The notes below the pieces were generated by a model. That model worked only from the letters and a program-made list of their open reading frames with translations, made no database searches and was not told the DNA's origin. A program made the translations under genes and the position numbers. A DNA stretch of 64,000 nucleotides, taken from an uncultured Bacteroides sp. Lineage in GTDB: Bacteria; Bacteroidota; Bacteroidia; Bacteroidales; Bacteroidaceae. Positions 53,752-62,718 of this stretch are shown here, one piece after another (the first letter of the stretch is position 1; each line of letters opens with the position of its first letter). The stretch covers positions 62,001 to 126,000 of the forward strand of contig CAAEFE010000095.1 in NCBI GenBank assembly GCA_900755095.1. Direction: 5' to 3'.

Positions 53752-54741
53752 TCATTCTTTATAAAGAAGTACATTGATGCCCTCTTTCTTATATTTGATA
53801 TCACCGCTGATAAATTCAATGGATTTAAGTACCGCTTCCAGACTCTTGTTATCATGTTCGCCGGTAATCAAGTTGTTGAAATCCTGACCGGGAGCAAAAG
53901 TAATCCGGCAATTATATACCCGTTCCAGTTCTTTTGCCACATCGCGGATAGGTGTACTGTAAAAGCGTAACCCACCTTTCATCCAGACAGCCACTCCCCT
54001 ATCCTCTGTTTTCTTACTATATTCTCCGGAAACAGTATTGATAAGCACCTGTTCTTTAGCAGTCAACCTCATCATCGCTTCCGGCAAATCGACCTGCACC
54101 TTACCACTCTCCACACTCACAGACACTATTTCATCTGTTGAATAGGATTTTACATCAAACCGGGTACCTAACACCTGAACATCCAGTCGCTTCGTCCTCA
54201 CAACAAATGGCATCTTTTCATTACGGGCAACACGGAAATACCCCTCTCCTTCAAGTTCCACTTCACGGAGATCTCCAACAAAACGATCCGGATAACGCAC
54301 TTGCGAACAAGAGTTCAGAACCAAAAGAGTCCCGTCCGGCAAAGTCACTTGTCTTTTCTCACCAAAGGAAGTGGTAATTTCAGCCAGTGTGACCTGTTGT
54401 TCATTCATATACCGGAAAAAGTTGACACTCCCTATGATAATGGCTATTACAGCCGCTGTACTGACTGCCACTACAGAAGCCCGGCGGAACCATGTACGTT
54501 TTTTGTGTTCAATACGTTTCAGTAATTGGCGTGCCTCTCTCTTATATTTTTCCCGCTCCAAATCATTACCAGGTTGCAGGTTCCCGGATTCTTCCCAAAC
54601 CTCTGCTGCCAGTTCGTCCAATATATCTTGGTTTTCTGAATCCTTAATACTTTGCAACAACTGTGAAGCATCATCCCGGGTATAAAGATCATCCAGGTAA
54701 CGATGCAATTTATCTTTTTCTGTTTTAGTATCTTTCATCAT
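53752..54741 (-). CDS. FecR-family anti-sigma factor
   Basis: The protein of 329 residues has a cytoplasmic N-terminus of about 80 residues and one transmembrane helix (VVAVSTAAVIAIIIGSVNFF). The periplasmic FecR domain carries AEITTSFGEKRQVTLPDGTLLVLNSCSQVRYP and the C-terminal DUF4974-type segment (GGLRFYSTPIRDVAKELERVYNCRI). It should hold the ECF sigma until the STN domain of SusC signals substrate binding. It is 86 nt downstream of the sigma gene, with a TACTTTTG word in the gap (54798-54791). Confidence 0.92.
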   Translation of the reverse strand: MMKDTKTEKDKLHRYLDDLYTRDDASQLLQSIKDSENQDILDELAAEVWEESGNLQPGNDLEREKYKREARQLLKRIEHKKRTWFRRASVVAVSTAAVIAIIIGSVNFFRYMNEQQVTLAEITTSFGEKRQVTLPDGTLLVLNSCSQVRYPDRFVGDLREVELEGEGYFRVARNEKMPFVVRTKRLDVQVLGTRFDVKSYSTDEIVSVSVESGKVQVDLPEAMMRLTAKEQVLINTVSGEYSKKTEDRGVAVWMKGGLRFYSTPIRDVAKELERVYNCRITFAPGQDFNNLITGEHDNKSLEAVLKSIEFISGDIKYKKEGINVLLYKE

Positions 54742-54827
54742 ATATTCAATATAAGGATATTAATTTCCTTCCCTTTGTATAAGTAATACACAAAAGTAAG
54801 AAAGAGCTAGGGTGTGATTAACATTTA

Positions 54828-55430
54828 TTATAAATTCAAGCACAATAGAATCAAAAGTACATCGGCTGATGTACTTGAATATTTAGTCAAATAGGAACGA
54901 ATCACTTTTAGAGAAAGAGAAATATGTTCTTGCACTGTATGAACTGAAACGCCCAATGCTTCGGCTATTTCTTTATGAGACATCTGTAGTTCACGGCTCA
55001 TTTTAAATACCTCACGCTGGCGGGGCGTTAATTGCTCCAATGCACGGGCAATAATCTCTTTCAAATCATTGAGCAGAATATGATTATTCGTTTCGTTCGC
55101 TGAATCGATCGCTTGAGAAAGAATCTGCTCTTTCAGCTGATCTTCATTAGCCATATCCCGCAACTGATTCAAAATACGATTACGCACAATAGTATAAAGA
55201 TAGGAAGAAAAAGAGGCTTCGGGATTGATGAAACGACGGGTTTGCCAAACTACCGTAAACGCATCCTGAAATATATCCTCCGCAAATTCATGCGACTTGA
55301 CGAATTTCAGGGCGAAGTAGAGCAAACGATTCTTATAAGCGGCATAAAGTTCGCAAAAGGCCTCTTCATCTCCGTCTATCAGACGGAGAACCACTTCCCG
55401 TTCATCCATTAGAGTGTCTGTTGCGTACAT
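54828..55430 (-). CDS. ECF RNA-polymerase sigma factor
   Basis: The protein of 200 residues contains sigma region 2 (FCELYAAYKNRLLYFALKF, EDIFQDAFTVVWQ) and region 4 (LTPRQREVFKMSRELQMSHKEIAEALGVSVHTVQEH). It belongs to the Bacteroidetes ECF groups paired with FecR and STN-type SusC proteins. It should direct transcription of the SusCD operon and probably of itself. A -7-like TACCTTTG lies at 55458-55451, 20 nt before the ATG. Confidence 0.93.
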   Translation of the reverse strand: MYATDTLMDEREVVLRLIDGDEEAFCELYAAYKNRLLYFALKFVKSHEFAEDIFQDAFTVVWQTRRFINPEASFSSYLYTIVRNRILNQLRDMANEDQLKEQILSQAIDSANETNNHILLNDLKEIIARALEQLTPRQREVFKMSRELQMSHKEIAEALGVSVHTVQEHISLSLKVIRSYLTKYSSTSADVLLILLCLNL

Positions 55431-55625
55431 ACTTTCTTTATTTTTGGCTACAAAGGTATTGTTATGATGTTACAAACGTATGTATTTTTTCTGAAATAAA
55501 AAAATAAAGCTCCCTTCTTATTAAATCTCCCGTTAAGAACTTTATCTACCTTTCCATTGTTATTAGTAATAGTAAAGTGCAAATAAGACGCACACCAAAG
55601 TTCTATTAAAAAAGAAAGGAAGATT

Positions 55626-56330
55626 ATGAAAAAAGTAATCGACAGAGCTTCATCAAGAGGCTATTTCAATCACGGCTGGCTCAAGACCCATCACACATTC
55701 AGTTTTGCCAACTATTATAATCCGGAAAGAATTCATTTCGGAGCATTACGAGTGCTGAACGATGACAGTGTAGACCCGTCTATGGGATTCGATACACATC
55801 CGCATAAAAATATGGAAGTGATTTCCATCCCCCTAAAAGGATACCTGAAACATGGTGACAGTGTACAAAACACTAAAACCATCACTCCAGGTGATATTCA
55901 GGTTATGAGTACAGGTAGTGGTATTTATCACAGTGAATACAATGGCAGTGATAAAGAACAACTGGAATTCCTGCAGATATGGGTATTTCCACGAGTTGAA
56001 AACACCAAACCGGAGTATAACAACTTCGATATTCGTCCGCTCCTGAAACCAAATGAACTGGCGCTAATCCTGTCTCCGAACGGGAAGACTCCAGCTTCTA
56101 TCAAACAAGATGCATGGTTCTCTATGGGAAGTTTCGATACGGAAAAAACAATCGAATATAAGATGCATCAGGAAGGTAACGGGGTATATATCTTCGTACT
56201 TGAAGGAGAAATCACAGTGGCGGAAGAACGGCTGTCCAAACGTGATGGTATCGGTGTTTGGGATACAAAAGAATTCCCGATACATATATTAAAAGGAACC
56301 CAACTTCTATTAATAGAAGTACCCATGTAA
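55626..56330 (+). CDS. Pirin-family bicupin
   Basis: The protein of 234 residues matches the short YhhW-like pirins. The N-terminal cupin has the metal ligands in FDTHPHKNMEVIS (two His) and GIYHSEYNG (His and Glu). The C-terminal cupin ends in LLLIEVPM. Some members oxidise quercetin and others act as redox-sensitive regulators, so the function here is open. It is cytoplasmic and stands alone, with an AAAGGAAG ribosome-binding site 7 nt before the ATG. Confidence 0.9.
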   Translation: MKKVIDRASSRGYFNHGWLKTHHTFSFANYYNPERIHFGALRVLNDDSVDPSMGFDTHPHKNMEVISIPLKGYLKHGDSVQNTKTITPGDIQVMSTGSGIYHSEYNGSDKEQLEFLQIWVFPRVENTKPEYNNFDIRPLLKPNELALILSPNGKTPASIKQDAWFSMGSFDTEKTIEYKMHQEGNGVYIFVLEGEITVAEERLSKRDGIGVWDTKEFPIHILKGTQLLLIEVPM

Positions 56331-56360
56331 TTTTCGCTAAAATTTCAATTTATTCTATTC

Positions 56361-56398
56361 AAAAAGCGGCCTCTTCGAAAAGATGAGACCGCTTTTTT
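56361..56398. terminator. Intrinsic terminator between pirin and dsbD
   Basis: AAAAAGCGG-C-CTC (56361-56373) pairs with GAG-A-CCGCTTTTT (56385-56397) with one mismatch, followed by T. It serves two convergent genes. Confidence 0.82.
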
Positions 56399-56435
56399 AT
56401 TCATTGTCCAAGATTGGTCATTATCGGAGAAATCG

Positions 56436-58490
56436 TTATTTCCCTTTCTTATAATTCTCCAATCCGGTCTGTAAGAATTCAATATACTTAGGAATATCTT
56501 CGTTATAAGCATACGACTTATTCAACGGTTTACCCTGATTGTCCAGCAATACATAGAAAGGCTGGGCATTAGCTCCGAATTTCACACGTTGCAGATAGCT
56601 CCATTTATCGCCGACAGTACGCAAAGTACGTTCTGTACCGTTTTCGATAATCTTCACAGGTTCAGTCAACGGAGTTTTATTATCTACATAAAGTGTAATC
56701 AATACGTAGTCGTTATTAATCAAATCACTCACTTTCGGGTCAGTCCATACCGCTGCTTCCATCTTACGGCAGTTTACGCAACCATATCCGGTAAAGTCGA
56801 GCATAACCGGTTTTCCGTTCAGACGGGCATATTCCATTCCTAAATCATAGTCATCGAATTTCGCGTGTACATCATTCTTATGCAGATTGAAATCTTGCGT
56901 CTGCATAGGCGGAGCAAATGCAGATACGGCTTTCAATGGTGCTCCCCACAAACCGGGAACCATATATACGGCAAATGCTAAAGAGATTAACGCCATAAAA
57001 AAGCGGGTTACTCCCACCTTATTATCATCGTCATCGTGCGGAAATTTGATCTTGCCCAACAGGTAGAATCCAAGCAAAGCAAAGATGACAATCCACAGAG
57101 CCAGGAATGTTTCGCGGTCAAGCAATCTCCAACCATAAGCCAAATCAGCAACTGACAAGAATTTAAGTGCAAATGCTAATTCGAGGAAACCCAGCGTAAC
57201 CTTGATAACATTCATCCATCCGCCGGACTTTGGCATCGATTTCAGCCAAGACGGGAACAGGGCGAAGAGTGTAAACGGCAATGCCAAAGCGATGGCAAAT
57301 CCTAACATACCGATTGCCGGAGCAACTACGCTTCCTGTTGTAGATACCTGTACAAGCAGGAAGCCGATAATCGGACCTGTACAAGAAAAAGATACCAATG
57401 AAAGCGTGAAAGCCATCAGGAAAATACTTAGCAATCCGGTCGTAGATTCAGCTTTGCTATCTACTGCATTTCCCCACTTCGACGGCAGCCTGATTTCAAA
57501 CGCTCCAAAGAATGAAGCAGCAAAAATCACCAGCATCAGGAAGAAGAGAATGTTGAAAATAGCATTGGTAGATAAAGCGTTTAATGCACTGGCTCCGAAA
57601 ATCAAAGTAATAGCCAAGCCTAATGCCACATAAATCACTACGATAGATGCACCGTATGTCCACGCATCACGAATTCCTTTCTTTTTGTCTTTACTACGTT
57701 TTAAGAAGAAACTGACTGTCATCGGAATAATCGGCCATACACAAGGGGTGAACAATGCCAATAATCCACCCAGAAAACCAGTAATGAAAATATATATCCA
57801 GGACATATCTTCCTGACCATGTTCTTCTCCTAAAGCTTGTAAATCACTGATTACCGGTTTCCAAAGATCACCCGATGCAACAGCAGGCTGAATATCCGTA
57901 GCAGCTTCGGTTGTAGTTGCAGGCACCAGTTCCATCATCGCAGAAGAATCTTTCGTAGCAGCAGGAACGGGTTCTTCTTTTTGCTTATCCACTACCTTTT
58001 GTTCCGGTTGCTCTGTTTTCGTTACAGCATTTCCGGCTTTTGCTACTCCGGAATACTTGAACGGCACCTGAGTAGGAGGCAGACAACTCTCGTCATCACA
58101 AGCTCCATATTCCAGATAACCTTCGATTGCGTAAGCTCCACCCGTGAATTTTACTTTCTGCACAAACTTTGCTGTATTCTCGAAATAGCGTACCTTCATT
58201 TCGAACAATTTATCGAAAGTAGATACTTCTTTGCCTACAGGCTTCAGTTTGCCTACAAGCTCGACACCCGATTTATTATCAACATTGAATGTTGCGGAAA
58301 TAGGGCCGCCATCTCCCAGATCGGTAGAATAAACATGCCAACCTTTATCCATGGTAGCTGTAAACACCACCTCTGCCTCCGTATCGGAGAGAGCTGTCAG
58401 CTCTGTTTTAAACTTTACCGGATCTTTGATCTGCGCTTGCAATGCATATACAACAAAGCTTAAAAGCAGGAAAGAAATTATTTTTCTCAT
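56436..58490 (-). CDS. dsbD: Thiol:disulfide interchange protein DsbD
   Basis: This 684-residue inner-membrane protein carries electrons from cytoplasmic thioredoxin to the periplasm. A signal peptide precedes the N-terminal DsbD-alpha domain with the redox pair CDDESC. A Lys/Glu/Pro-rich linker leads to the CcdA-like membrane part (eight helices, with TPCVWPIIPMTVSFF and SCTGPIIGFLL carrying the two membrane cysteines). The C-terminal thioredoxin domain has C571-V-N-C574. All three redox sites are complete. It follows the Dabb gene by 15 nt and would serve the exported thioredoxin at 12 kb. Confidence 0.95.
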   Translation of the reverse strand: MRKIISFLLLSFVVYALQAQIKDPVKFKTELTALSDTEAEVVFTATMDKGWHVYSTDLGDGGPISATFNVDNKSGVELVGKLKPVGKEVSTFDKLFEMKVRYFENTAKFVQKVKFTGGAYAIEGYLEYGACDDESCLPPTQVPFKYSGVAKAGNAVTKTEQPEQKVVDKQKEEPVPAATKDSSAMMELVPATTTEAATDIQPAVASGDLWKPVISDLQALGEEHGQEDMSWIYIFITGFLGGLLALFTPCVWPIIPMTVSFFLKRSKDKKKGIRDAWTYGASIVVIYVALGLAITLIFGASALNALSTNAIFNILFFLMLVIFAASFFGAFEIRLPSKWGNAVDSKAESTTGLLSIFLMAFTLSLVSFSCTGPIIGFLLVQVSTTGSVVAPAIGMLGFAIALALPFTLFALFPSWLKSMPKSGGWMNVIKVTLGFLELAFALKFLSVADLAYGWRLLDRETFLALWIVIFALLGFYLLGKIKFPHDDDDNKVGVTRFFMALISLAFAVYMVPGLWGAPLKAVSAFAPPMQTQDFNLHKNDVHAKFDDYDLGMEYARLNGKPVMLDFTGYGCVNCRKMEAAVWTDPKVSDLINNDYVLITLYVDNKTPLTEPVKIIENGTERTLRTVGDKWSYLQRVKFGANAQPFYVLLDNQGKPLNKSYAYNEDIPKYIEFLQTGLENYKKGK

Positions 58491-58505
58491 CTTTATTTTT
58501 GGGGT

Positions 58506-58805
58506 TTATAATTCATAGTCTACGCACGCACGGCTCTCCTTCGTTTCAGCCAGAATCTTTCCGGCAGCTACGTGGTCGGGATGTGTTGCGTAGAATTTAA
58601 CATCTTCTAGTGTATCAAACTCACTGTAAAGCGCAATATTCCATGTTTCACCAGGATTCATATTCAATCCGACCTCCACTTTGCGAATTACAGAAATTTT
58701 AGCAGGAAGAGCTTCTATCGCTTCCTTGAATTTAGTCATGACTTCCAGTTTCTCTTCAGCAGGAACTTCGTCTTTTAACTTAAATAATACAATGTGTTTT
58801 ACCAT
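58506..58805 (-). CDS. Dabb (stress-responsive A/B barrel) protein
   Basis: The protein of 99 residues starts MVKHIVLFKLKDEVPAEEKLEVM and continues KVEVGLNMNPGETWNIALYSEFDTLEDVKFYATHPDH, the Dabb ferredoxin-like fold that forms dimeric barrels. The role is unknown; relatives include small cyclases and stress proteins. It is the first gene of a two-gene unit with dsbD and is divergent from udk. Confidence 0.9.
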   Translation of the reverse strand: MVKHIVLFKLKDEVPAEEKLEVMTKFKEAIEALPAKISVIRKVEVGLNMNPGETWNIALYSEFDTLEDVKFYATHPDHVAAGKILAETKESRACVDYEL

Positions 58806-58832
58806 TACGTTGTTATTTTAATGAATTGTTTC

Positions 58833-58840
58833 TATATTTG
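58833..58840 (+). promoter_or_regulatory. Candidate -7 element TATATTTG for udk
   Basis: TATATTTG, with GTTG 20 nt upstream (58809-58812), fits the Bacteroides consensus loosely. It gives a leader of about 70 nt and supports the udk start at 58914. Confidence 0.5.
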
Positions 58841-58913
58841 TCTTGTTAATGCGTTTACCACATTAATAGTAATGCAAAAATACTCTATTTGGTTCAAATA
58901 TACATTTAAAGAG

Positions 58914-59525
58914 ATGTTAATTATAGGAATAGCAGGCGGAACGGGCTCCGGAAAGACCACCGTCGTACGGAAAATTATAGAAAGCCTCCCCGCAGGAGAA
59001 GTAGTACTCTTACCACAGGATTCATACTACAAAGACAGTAGTCATGTCCCGGTTGAAGAACGCCAGAATATCAATTTTGACCATCCGGATGCTTTTGAAT
59101 GGAGTCTGCTATCCAAGCATGTCATGACGCTGAAAGAAGGGAAGAGTATCGAACAGCCCACCTATTCTTATCTCACATGCACGCGCCAGCCCGAAACCAT
59201 TCATATCGAACCTCGTGAGGTGATTATCATTGAAGGAATCCTTGCCTTATGTGATAAAAAGCTGCGCAATATGATGGACCTCAAAATATTTGTTGATGCC
59301 GATCCCGACGAACGCCTGATTCGTGTCATTCAGAGAGATGTCATTGAGCGCGGACGTACTGCCGAAGCTGTAATGGAACGTTATACACGGGTTTTAAAAC
59401 CTATGCACCTGCAATTTATCGAACCTTGCAAACGATATGCCGACCTTATTGTACCGGAAGGAGGCAGTAATAGGGTAGCTATTGATATACTGACTATGTA
59501 CATCAAGAAGCACCTTAAGAATTAA
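58914..59525 (+). CDS. udk: Uridine kinase
   Basis: This 203-residue cytoplasmic enzyme phosphorylates uridine and cytidine for pyrimidine salvage. It has the P-loop GGTGSGKTT at 8-16, LPQDSYYKD, NFDHPDAFEW, YSYLTCTRQ, VIIIEGILAL, RVIQRDVIERGRT and the PEGGSNRVAIDI tail. ATG 58914 is used because MLIIGIAGG is the conserved start; a longer in-frame extension of 40 residues is hydrophobic and unlike the family. The next gene follows after 24 nt. Confidence 0.95.
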   Translation: MLIIGIAGGTGSGKTTVVRKIIESLPAGEVVLLPQDSYYKDSSHVPVEERQNINFDHPDAFEWSLLSKHVMTLKEGKSIEQPTYSYLTCTRQPETIHIEPREVIIIEGILALCDKKLRNMMDLKIFVDADPDERLIRVIQRDVIERGRTAEAVMERYTRVLKPMHLQFIEPCKRYADLIVPEGGSNRVAIDILTMYIKKHLKN

Positions 59526-59549
59526 AAATTGAAAATTAAAAATTAAGAA
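59519..59549. repeat. AT-rich tandem words between udk and mltF
   Basis: The gap holds GAATTAAAAATT, GAAAATTAAAAATT and AAGAA in series, near copies of the arm of the hairpin at 10117-10182. It starts within the udk stop codon. Confidence 0.45.
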
Positions 59550-60941
59550 ATGAATGTCAAGACACTGAGTATTCCTTTATTTCTTATTCTATTTTGTTGT
59601 ATGCTCGGATGCCGGAATAAGCATCATAACAAGATGGATGAGACAGCGCGTGATCTTCCACAAATAAAAGATAGTGGCGAACTCGTTGTATTGACATTAT
59701 ATAGCTCTACTTCCTATTTCATTTACCGGGGACAAGAAATGGGGTTCCAATATGAACTTAGTGAACAGTTTGCCAAAAGCCTGGGACTAAAACTTAGGAT
59801 TGAAGTAGCCAACAGCGTCGACGAAATGATCCAAAAATTATTGGCAGGTGAAGGAGACATGATTGCCTATAATCTGCCAATCACCAAAGAGTGGAAAGAC
59901 AGTCTTCTTTATTGTGGCGAAGATGTAATTACTCACCAGGTAATTGTTCAGCAAGGAAGAGGAAAACAGAAGCCGTTGAAAGATGTAACCGAACTGGTCG
60001 GAAAAGATATATACGTAAAACCAGGGAAATATTATGACCGCCTCGTCAATCTGAATAGTGAATTAGGAGGAGGTATCCGGATTCATGAAGTCACCAATGA
60101 CAGTATCACTATTGAGGACTTGATTACGCAAGTAGCGCAAGGAAAAATTCTGTATACGGTGGCCGACAATGATTTAGCCAGACTTAATAAGACCTATTAT
60201 CCCAATTTAAATATCGGCCTGTCCATCAGTTTCGATCAACGTTCTTCGTGGGCGGTACGAAAAGACAGCCCCGAGCTGGCAGCCGCCGCTACCCAATGGC
60301 ATCAGGAAAACATGACTTCTCCTGCTTACACAGCCAGTATGAAACGTTATTTTGAGAATAGTAAAATGATGCCGCACTCTCCTATCCTCTCCTTAAAAGA
60401 AGGAAAGATATCTCATTATGACCATTTATTCAAAAAGTATTCCAAAGACATCGGTTGGGACTGGCGTATGCTTGCATCATTAGCGTATACAGAATCCAAT
60501 TTTGACACTACCGCTGTATCTTGGGCAGGTGCCAAAGGACTCATGCAGTTAATGCCTGCCACAGCACGTGCAATGGGAGTACCTCCCGGCAAAGAGCAGA
60601 ATCCGGAGGAAAGTGTGAAAGCGGCTATCAAATATATTACTGCCACCGACCGGAGTTTCAGCATGATTCCCGATAAGCAGGAACGGCTCAATTTTATCCT
60701 GGCATCTTACAATGCCGGTTTGGGACATATATATGACGCAATGGCACTAGCCGAAAAATACGGGAAAAACAAATTAGTATGGAAAGATAATGTAGAAAAC
60801 TTCATCTTGCTTAAAAGCAATCAAGAATACTTCAACGATCCTGTCTGCAAAAACGGATATTTCCGTGGCATCGAGACTTACAATTTCGTTCGAGATATTA
60901 TGTCGCGCTACGAATCCTACAAAAAGAAAATAAAAGCATGA
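59550..60941 (+). CDS. mltF: Membrane-bound lytic murein transglycosylase F-like lipoprotein
   Basis: The protein of 463 residues has a lipobox CMLGC (Cys21). The N-terminal half is a periplasmic amino-acid-binding-type domain (SGELVVLTLYSSTSYFIYRGQEMGFQYELSEQFAKSLG). The C-terminal lysozyme-like SLT domain has the catalytic Glu in ASLAYTESNFD, followed by GAKGLMQLMPATARAMG and ASYNAGLGHIYDAMALAE. It cleaves peptidoglycan with 1,6-anhydro product formation, possibly under control of muropeptide binding to the first domain. It is 24 nt downstream of udk. Confidence 0.93.
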   Translation: MNVKTLSIPLFLILFCCMLGCRNKHHNKMDETARDLPQIKDSGELVVLTLYSSTSYFIYRGQEMGFQYELSEQFAKSLGLKLRIEVANSVDEMIQKLLAGEGDMIAYNLPITKEWKDSLLYCGEDVITHQVIVQQGRGKQKPLKDVTELVGKDIYVKPGKYYDRLVNLNSELGGGIRIHEVTNDSITIEDLITQVAQGKILYTVADNDLARLNKTYYPNLNIGLSISFDQRSSWAVRKDSPELAAAATQWHQENMTSPAYTASMKRYFENSKMMPHSPILSLKEGKISHYDHLFKKYSKDIGWDWRMLASLAYTESNFDTTAVSWAGAKGLMQLMPATARAMGVPPGKEQNPEESVKAAIKYITATDRSFSMIPDKQERLNFILASYNAGLGHIYDAMALAEKYGKNKLVWKDNVENFILLKSNQEYFNDPVCKNGYFRGIETYNFVRDIMSRYESYKKKIKA

Positions 60942-60952
60942 GATAAAGTATT

Positions 60953-60979
60953 AAGTATTAGGTGTAATACCTAATACTT
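60953..60979. terminator. Hairpin shared by mltF and the symporter gene
   Basis: AAGTATTAGGT (60953-60963) and ACCTAATACTT (60969-60979) are perfect arms with a 5-nt loop. The right arm overlaps the symporter stop codon, so one hairpin ends both convergent genes. Confidence 0.75.
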
Positions 60980-62525
60980 ATTTCCTATAGGTCATCAGAC
61001 TGATTACGACAATAGCCAATACAGATAATGGTAAGGCAAATAATATCGGGTCAATCACAGGGAAAGGATAAGTGGTAATCAACACATCCCGTCCGAATAA
61101 CGCTTTACAGATACCTAATGCTTCAGATTCTTTCTGATGAAGAAACACAAGAGCAAACAGACTGCCGATTGTTCCCACCCAAAGACTTGCCATGACACCT
61201 TGTTTAGTAGCTTTCTTCCAATATAAAGCACAGAAATAGGCCGGAAGAAAAGCGGCTGCACAAATTCCCATAAAGATAGAAGTTCCGCGGGCTATAATAT
61301 CATGAGGCAACATATAACAAATAATATAGCTGACCAGGATAGAGAATAATACGCCCAGACGGATCACATTGGTAAGTTTATTCCGTGAACGTGGTTTATA
61401 AGTTCCGTAAATATCAGAGCCTACCGAAGCACCCATCGTATGGAACTGCGAACTTAACGTAGACATACTGGCTGAAAGGATGCACAACATAAAGAGTGCG
61501 GCAAACCAGTCGGGCATCGCTTTATTAATAAAATATGGAATTATCTTATCAATATCCTGCACAACTTCGGTAGCAACCGCTCCTTCTGTTTTCAGGAAGA
61601 AAAGATTACTCAAGGCTCCAGCATGATAGATAGCCCCTACTGTTATAATCAGAAAGAAACAACCGATAAATACACCGCGGTTCAACTGCTTGCTACTCTC
61701 CACGGTCATAAAGCGAACCACTAACTGCGGCTGTGCAAGACAGCCGATTCCTACTCCTAAAATGAGAGAAGTTACCAGCGAATACCATTGTGGAGAACCT
61801 GTGATGGGCATTGCAGTCCATCCTTGATGTCCTAGCGCTTTAAACTTTTCCGGAACTAGCGGAGCAATGGCAGTCAATTCTTTATTAGCTTCGATAAAGT
61901 TCATATCAAGCACCTGATACAAAGAAAACAACAGAAATAACATACAGCCAAACATGATAACTCCTTGCAAAGCATCTGTATACATTACTCCTTTCATTCC
62001 CCCTGCTATGACATAAGCAGCAATAACCAAGGTAAATATCAATAAGGAAACATTGAAATCAATCTGAAAGATTTGTTCGATGAATACGGCTCCACCTTTC
62101 ATTACAACCGCTGCATAAAGCGGCATTCCGATGAAAATAACAGCAGCAATAAATACCTGTATATTACGGGAACGGAAATGACGGCCTAATAATTGAGGGA
62201 AAGTACTCACATTCAACTTCGCCCCCATACGCCGGGTACGCAAACCGAAAAAGATAAAAGCTATAACCACCCCAACAAACATATTGAGGAAACAGAGCCA
62301 CTGAATACCCATTCCAAAAGCAGCCGCCACTCCTCCAAAACCTACAATAGCAGATGCAGAAATAAACGTAGCACCATAAGAAAGTGCCATTACGATAGGA
62401 TTCATCTGACGTCCGCCTACCAAATAGTCACTGGTATTCGTTGTTTTCTTATATCCCAAAAAGCCGAGGTAGGCCAGTGACAGCAGATAAGCTACCACAA
62501 TTAGTCCAAGAGTAAATGTATTCAT
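60978..62525 (-). CDS. Sodium:solute symporter (SSS family)
   Basis: This 515-residue inner-membrane protein has about 13 predicted helices. The signature region MNPIVMALSYGATFISASAIVGFGGVAAAFG matches the sodium-site region of SSS transporters, along with GGMKGVMYTDALQGVIMF and LSASMSTLSSQFHTMGAS. The solute could be a carboxylate, proline/pantothenate-like compound or a sugar. Its start overlaps the stop of a 41-residue membrane ORF (ATGA), as in symporters with small accessory proteins. Confidence 0.9.
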   Translation of the reverse strand: MNTFTLGLIVVAYLLSLAYLGFLGYKKTTNTSDYLVGGRQMNPIVMALSYGATFISASAIVGFGGVAAAFGMGIQWLCFLNMFVGVVIAFIFFGLRTRRMGAKLNVSTFPQLLGRHFRSRNIQVFIAAVIFIGMPLYAAVVMKGGAVFIEQIFQIDFNVSLLIFTLVIAAYVIAGGMKGVMYTDALQGVIMFGCMLFLLFSLYQVLDMNFIEANKELTAIAPLVPEKFKALGHQGWTAMPITGSPQWYSLVTSLILGVGIGCLAQPQLVVRFMTVESSKQLNRGVFIGCFFLIITVGAIYHAGALSNLFFLKTEGAVATEVVQDIDKIIPYFINKAMPDWFAALFMLCILSASMSTLSSQFHTMGASVGSDIYGTYKPRSRNKLTNVIRLGVLFSILVSYIICYMLPHDIIARGTSIFMGICAAAFLPAYFCALYWKKATKQGVMASLWVGTIGSLFALVFLHQKESEALGICKALFGRDVLITTYPFPVIDPILFALPLSVLAIVVISLMTYRK

Positions 62526-62647
62526 CGGGTTTCGTCTTTTTCGTCGTCCTTATTCCAATATTTCAGCCCAAACCAGGCAGCAAAAATCACACATACCACC
62601 GAAAGCAGGTAAGGCAGAATAATAAAAGGGTCGTCTATTCCAAACAT
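62522..62647 (-). CDS. Small accessory membrane protein of the symporter
   Basis: A 41-residue frame from ATG 62647 reads MFGIDDPFIILPYLLSVVCV then a second hydrophobic stretch and a highly charged tail (KYWNKDDEKDETR). It has one transmembrane segment. Its TGA overlaps the symporter ATG by 4 nt (ATGA), so the two are translationally coupled. Similar tiny proteins encoded just upstream of SSS transporters are known as symporter small accessory proteins. Promoter 62678-62707 lies 30 nt upstream. The function in transport is not established here. Confidence 0.82.
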   Translation of the reverse strand: MFGIDDPFIILPYLLSVVCVIFAAWFGLKYWNKDDEKDETR

Positions 62648-62677
62648 TTGCGTATCAGATTTTAATCAATTTAGACG

Positions 62678-62707
62678 CAAATGTAAGGAAATTATTGAAA
62701 AGACAAA
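62678..62707 (-). promoter_or_regulatory. Promoter TTTG-N18-TACATTTG of the symporter operon
   Basis: The minus-strand TTTG (62707-62704) and TACATTTG (62685-62678) are 18 nt apart, 30 nt before the small ORF. Confidence 0.6.
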
Positions 62708-62718
62708 ACTTTTGTTTA

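Noticed and set aside
58794..58913. 40-codon N-terminal extension of uridine kinase
   Set aside because: It is hydrophobic and unlike the family, overlaps the divergent Dabb gene start and contains the likely promoter.
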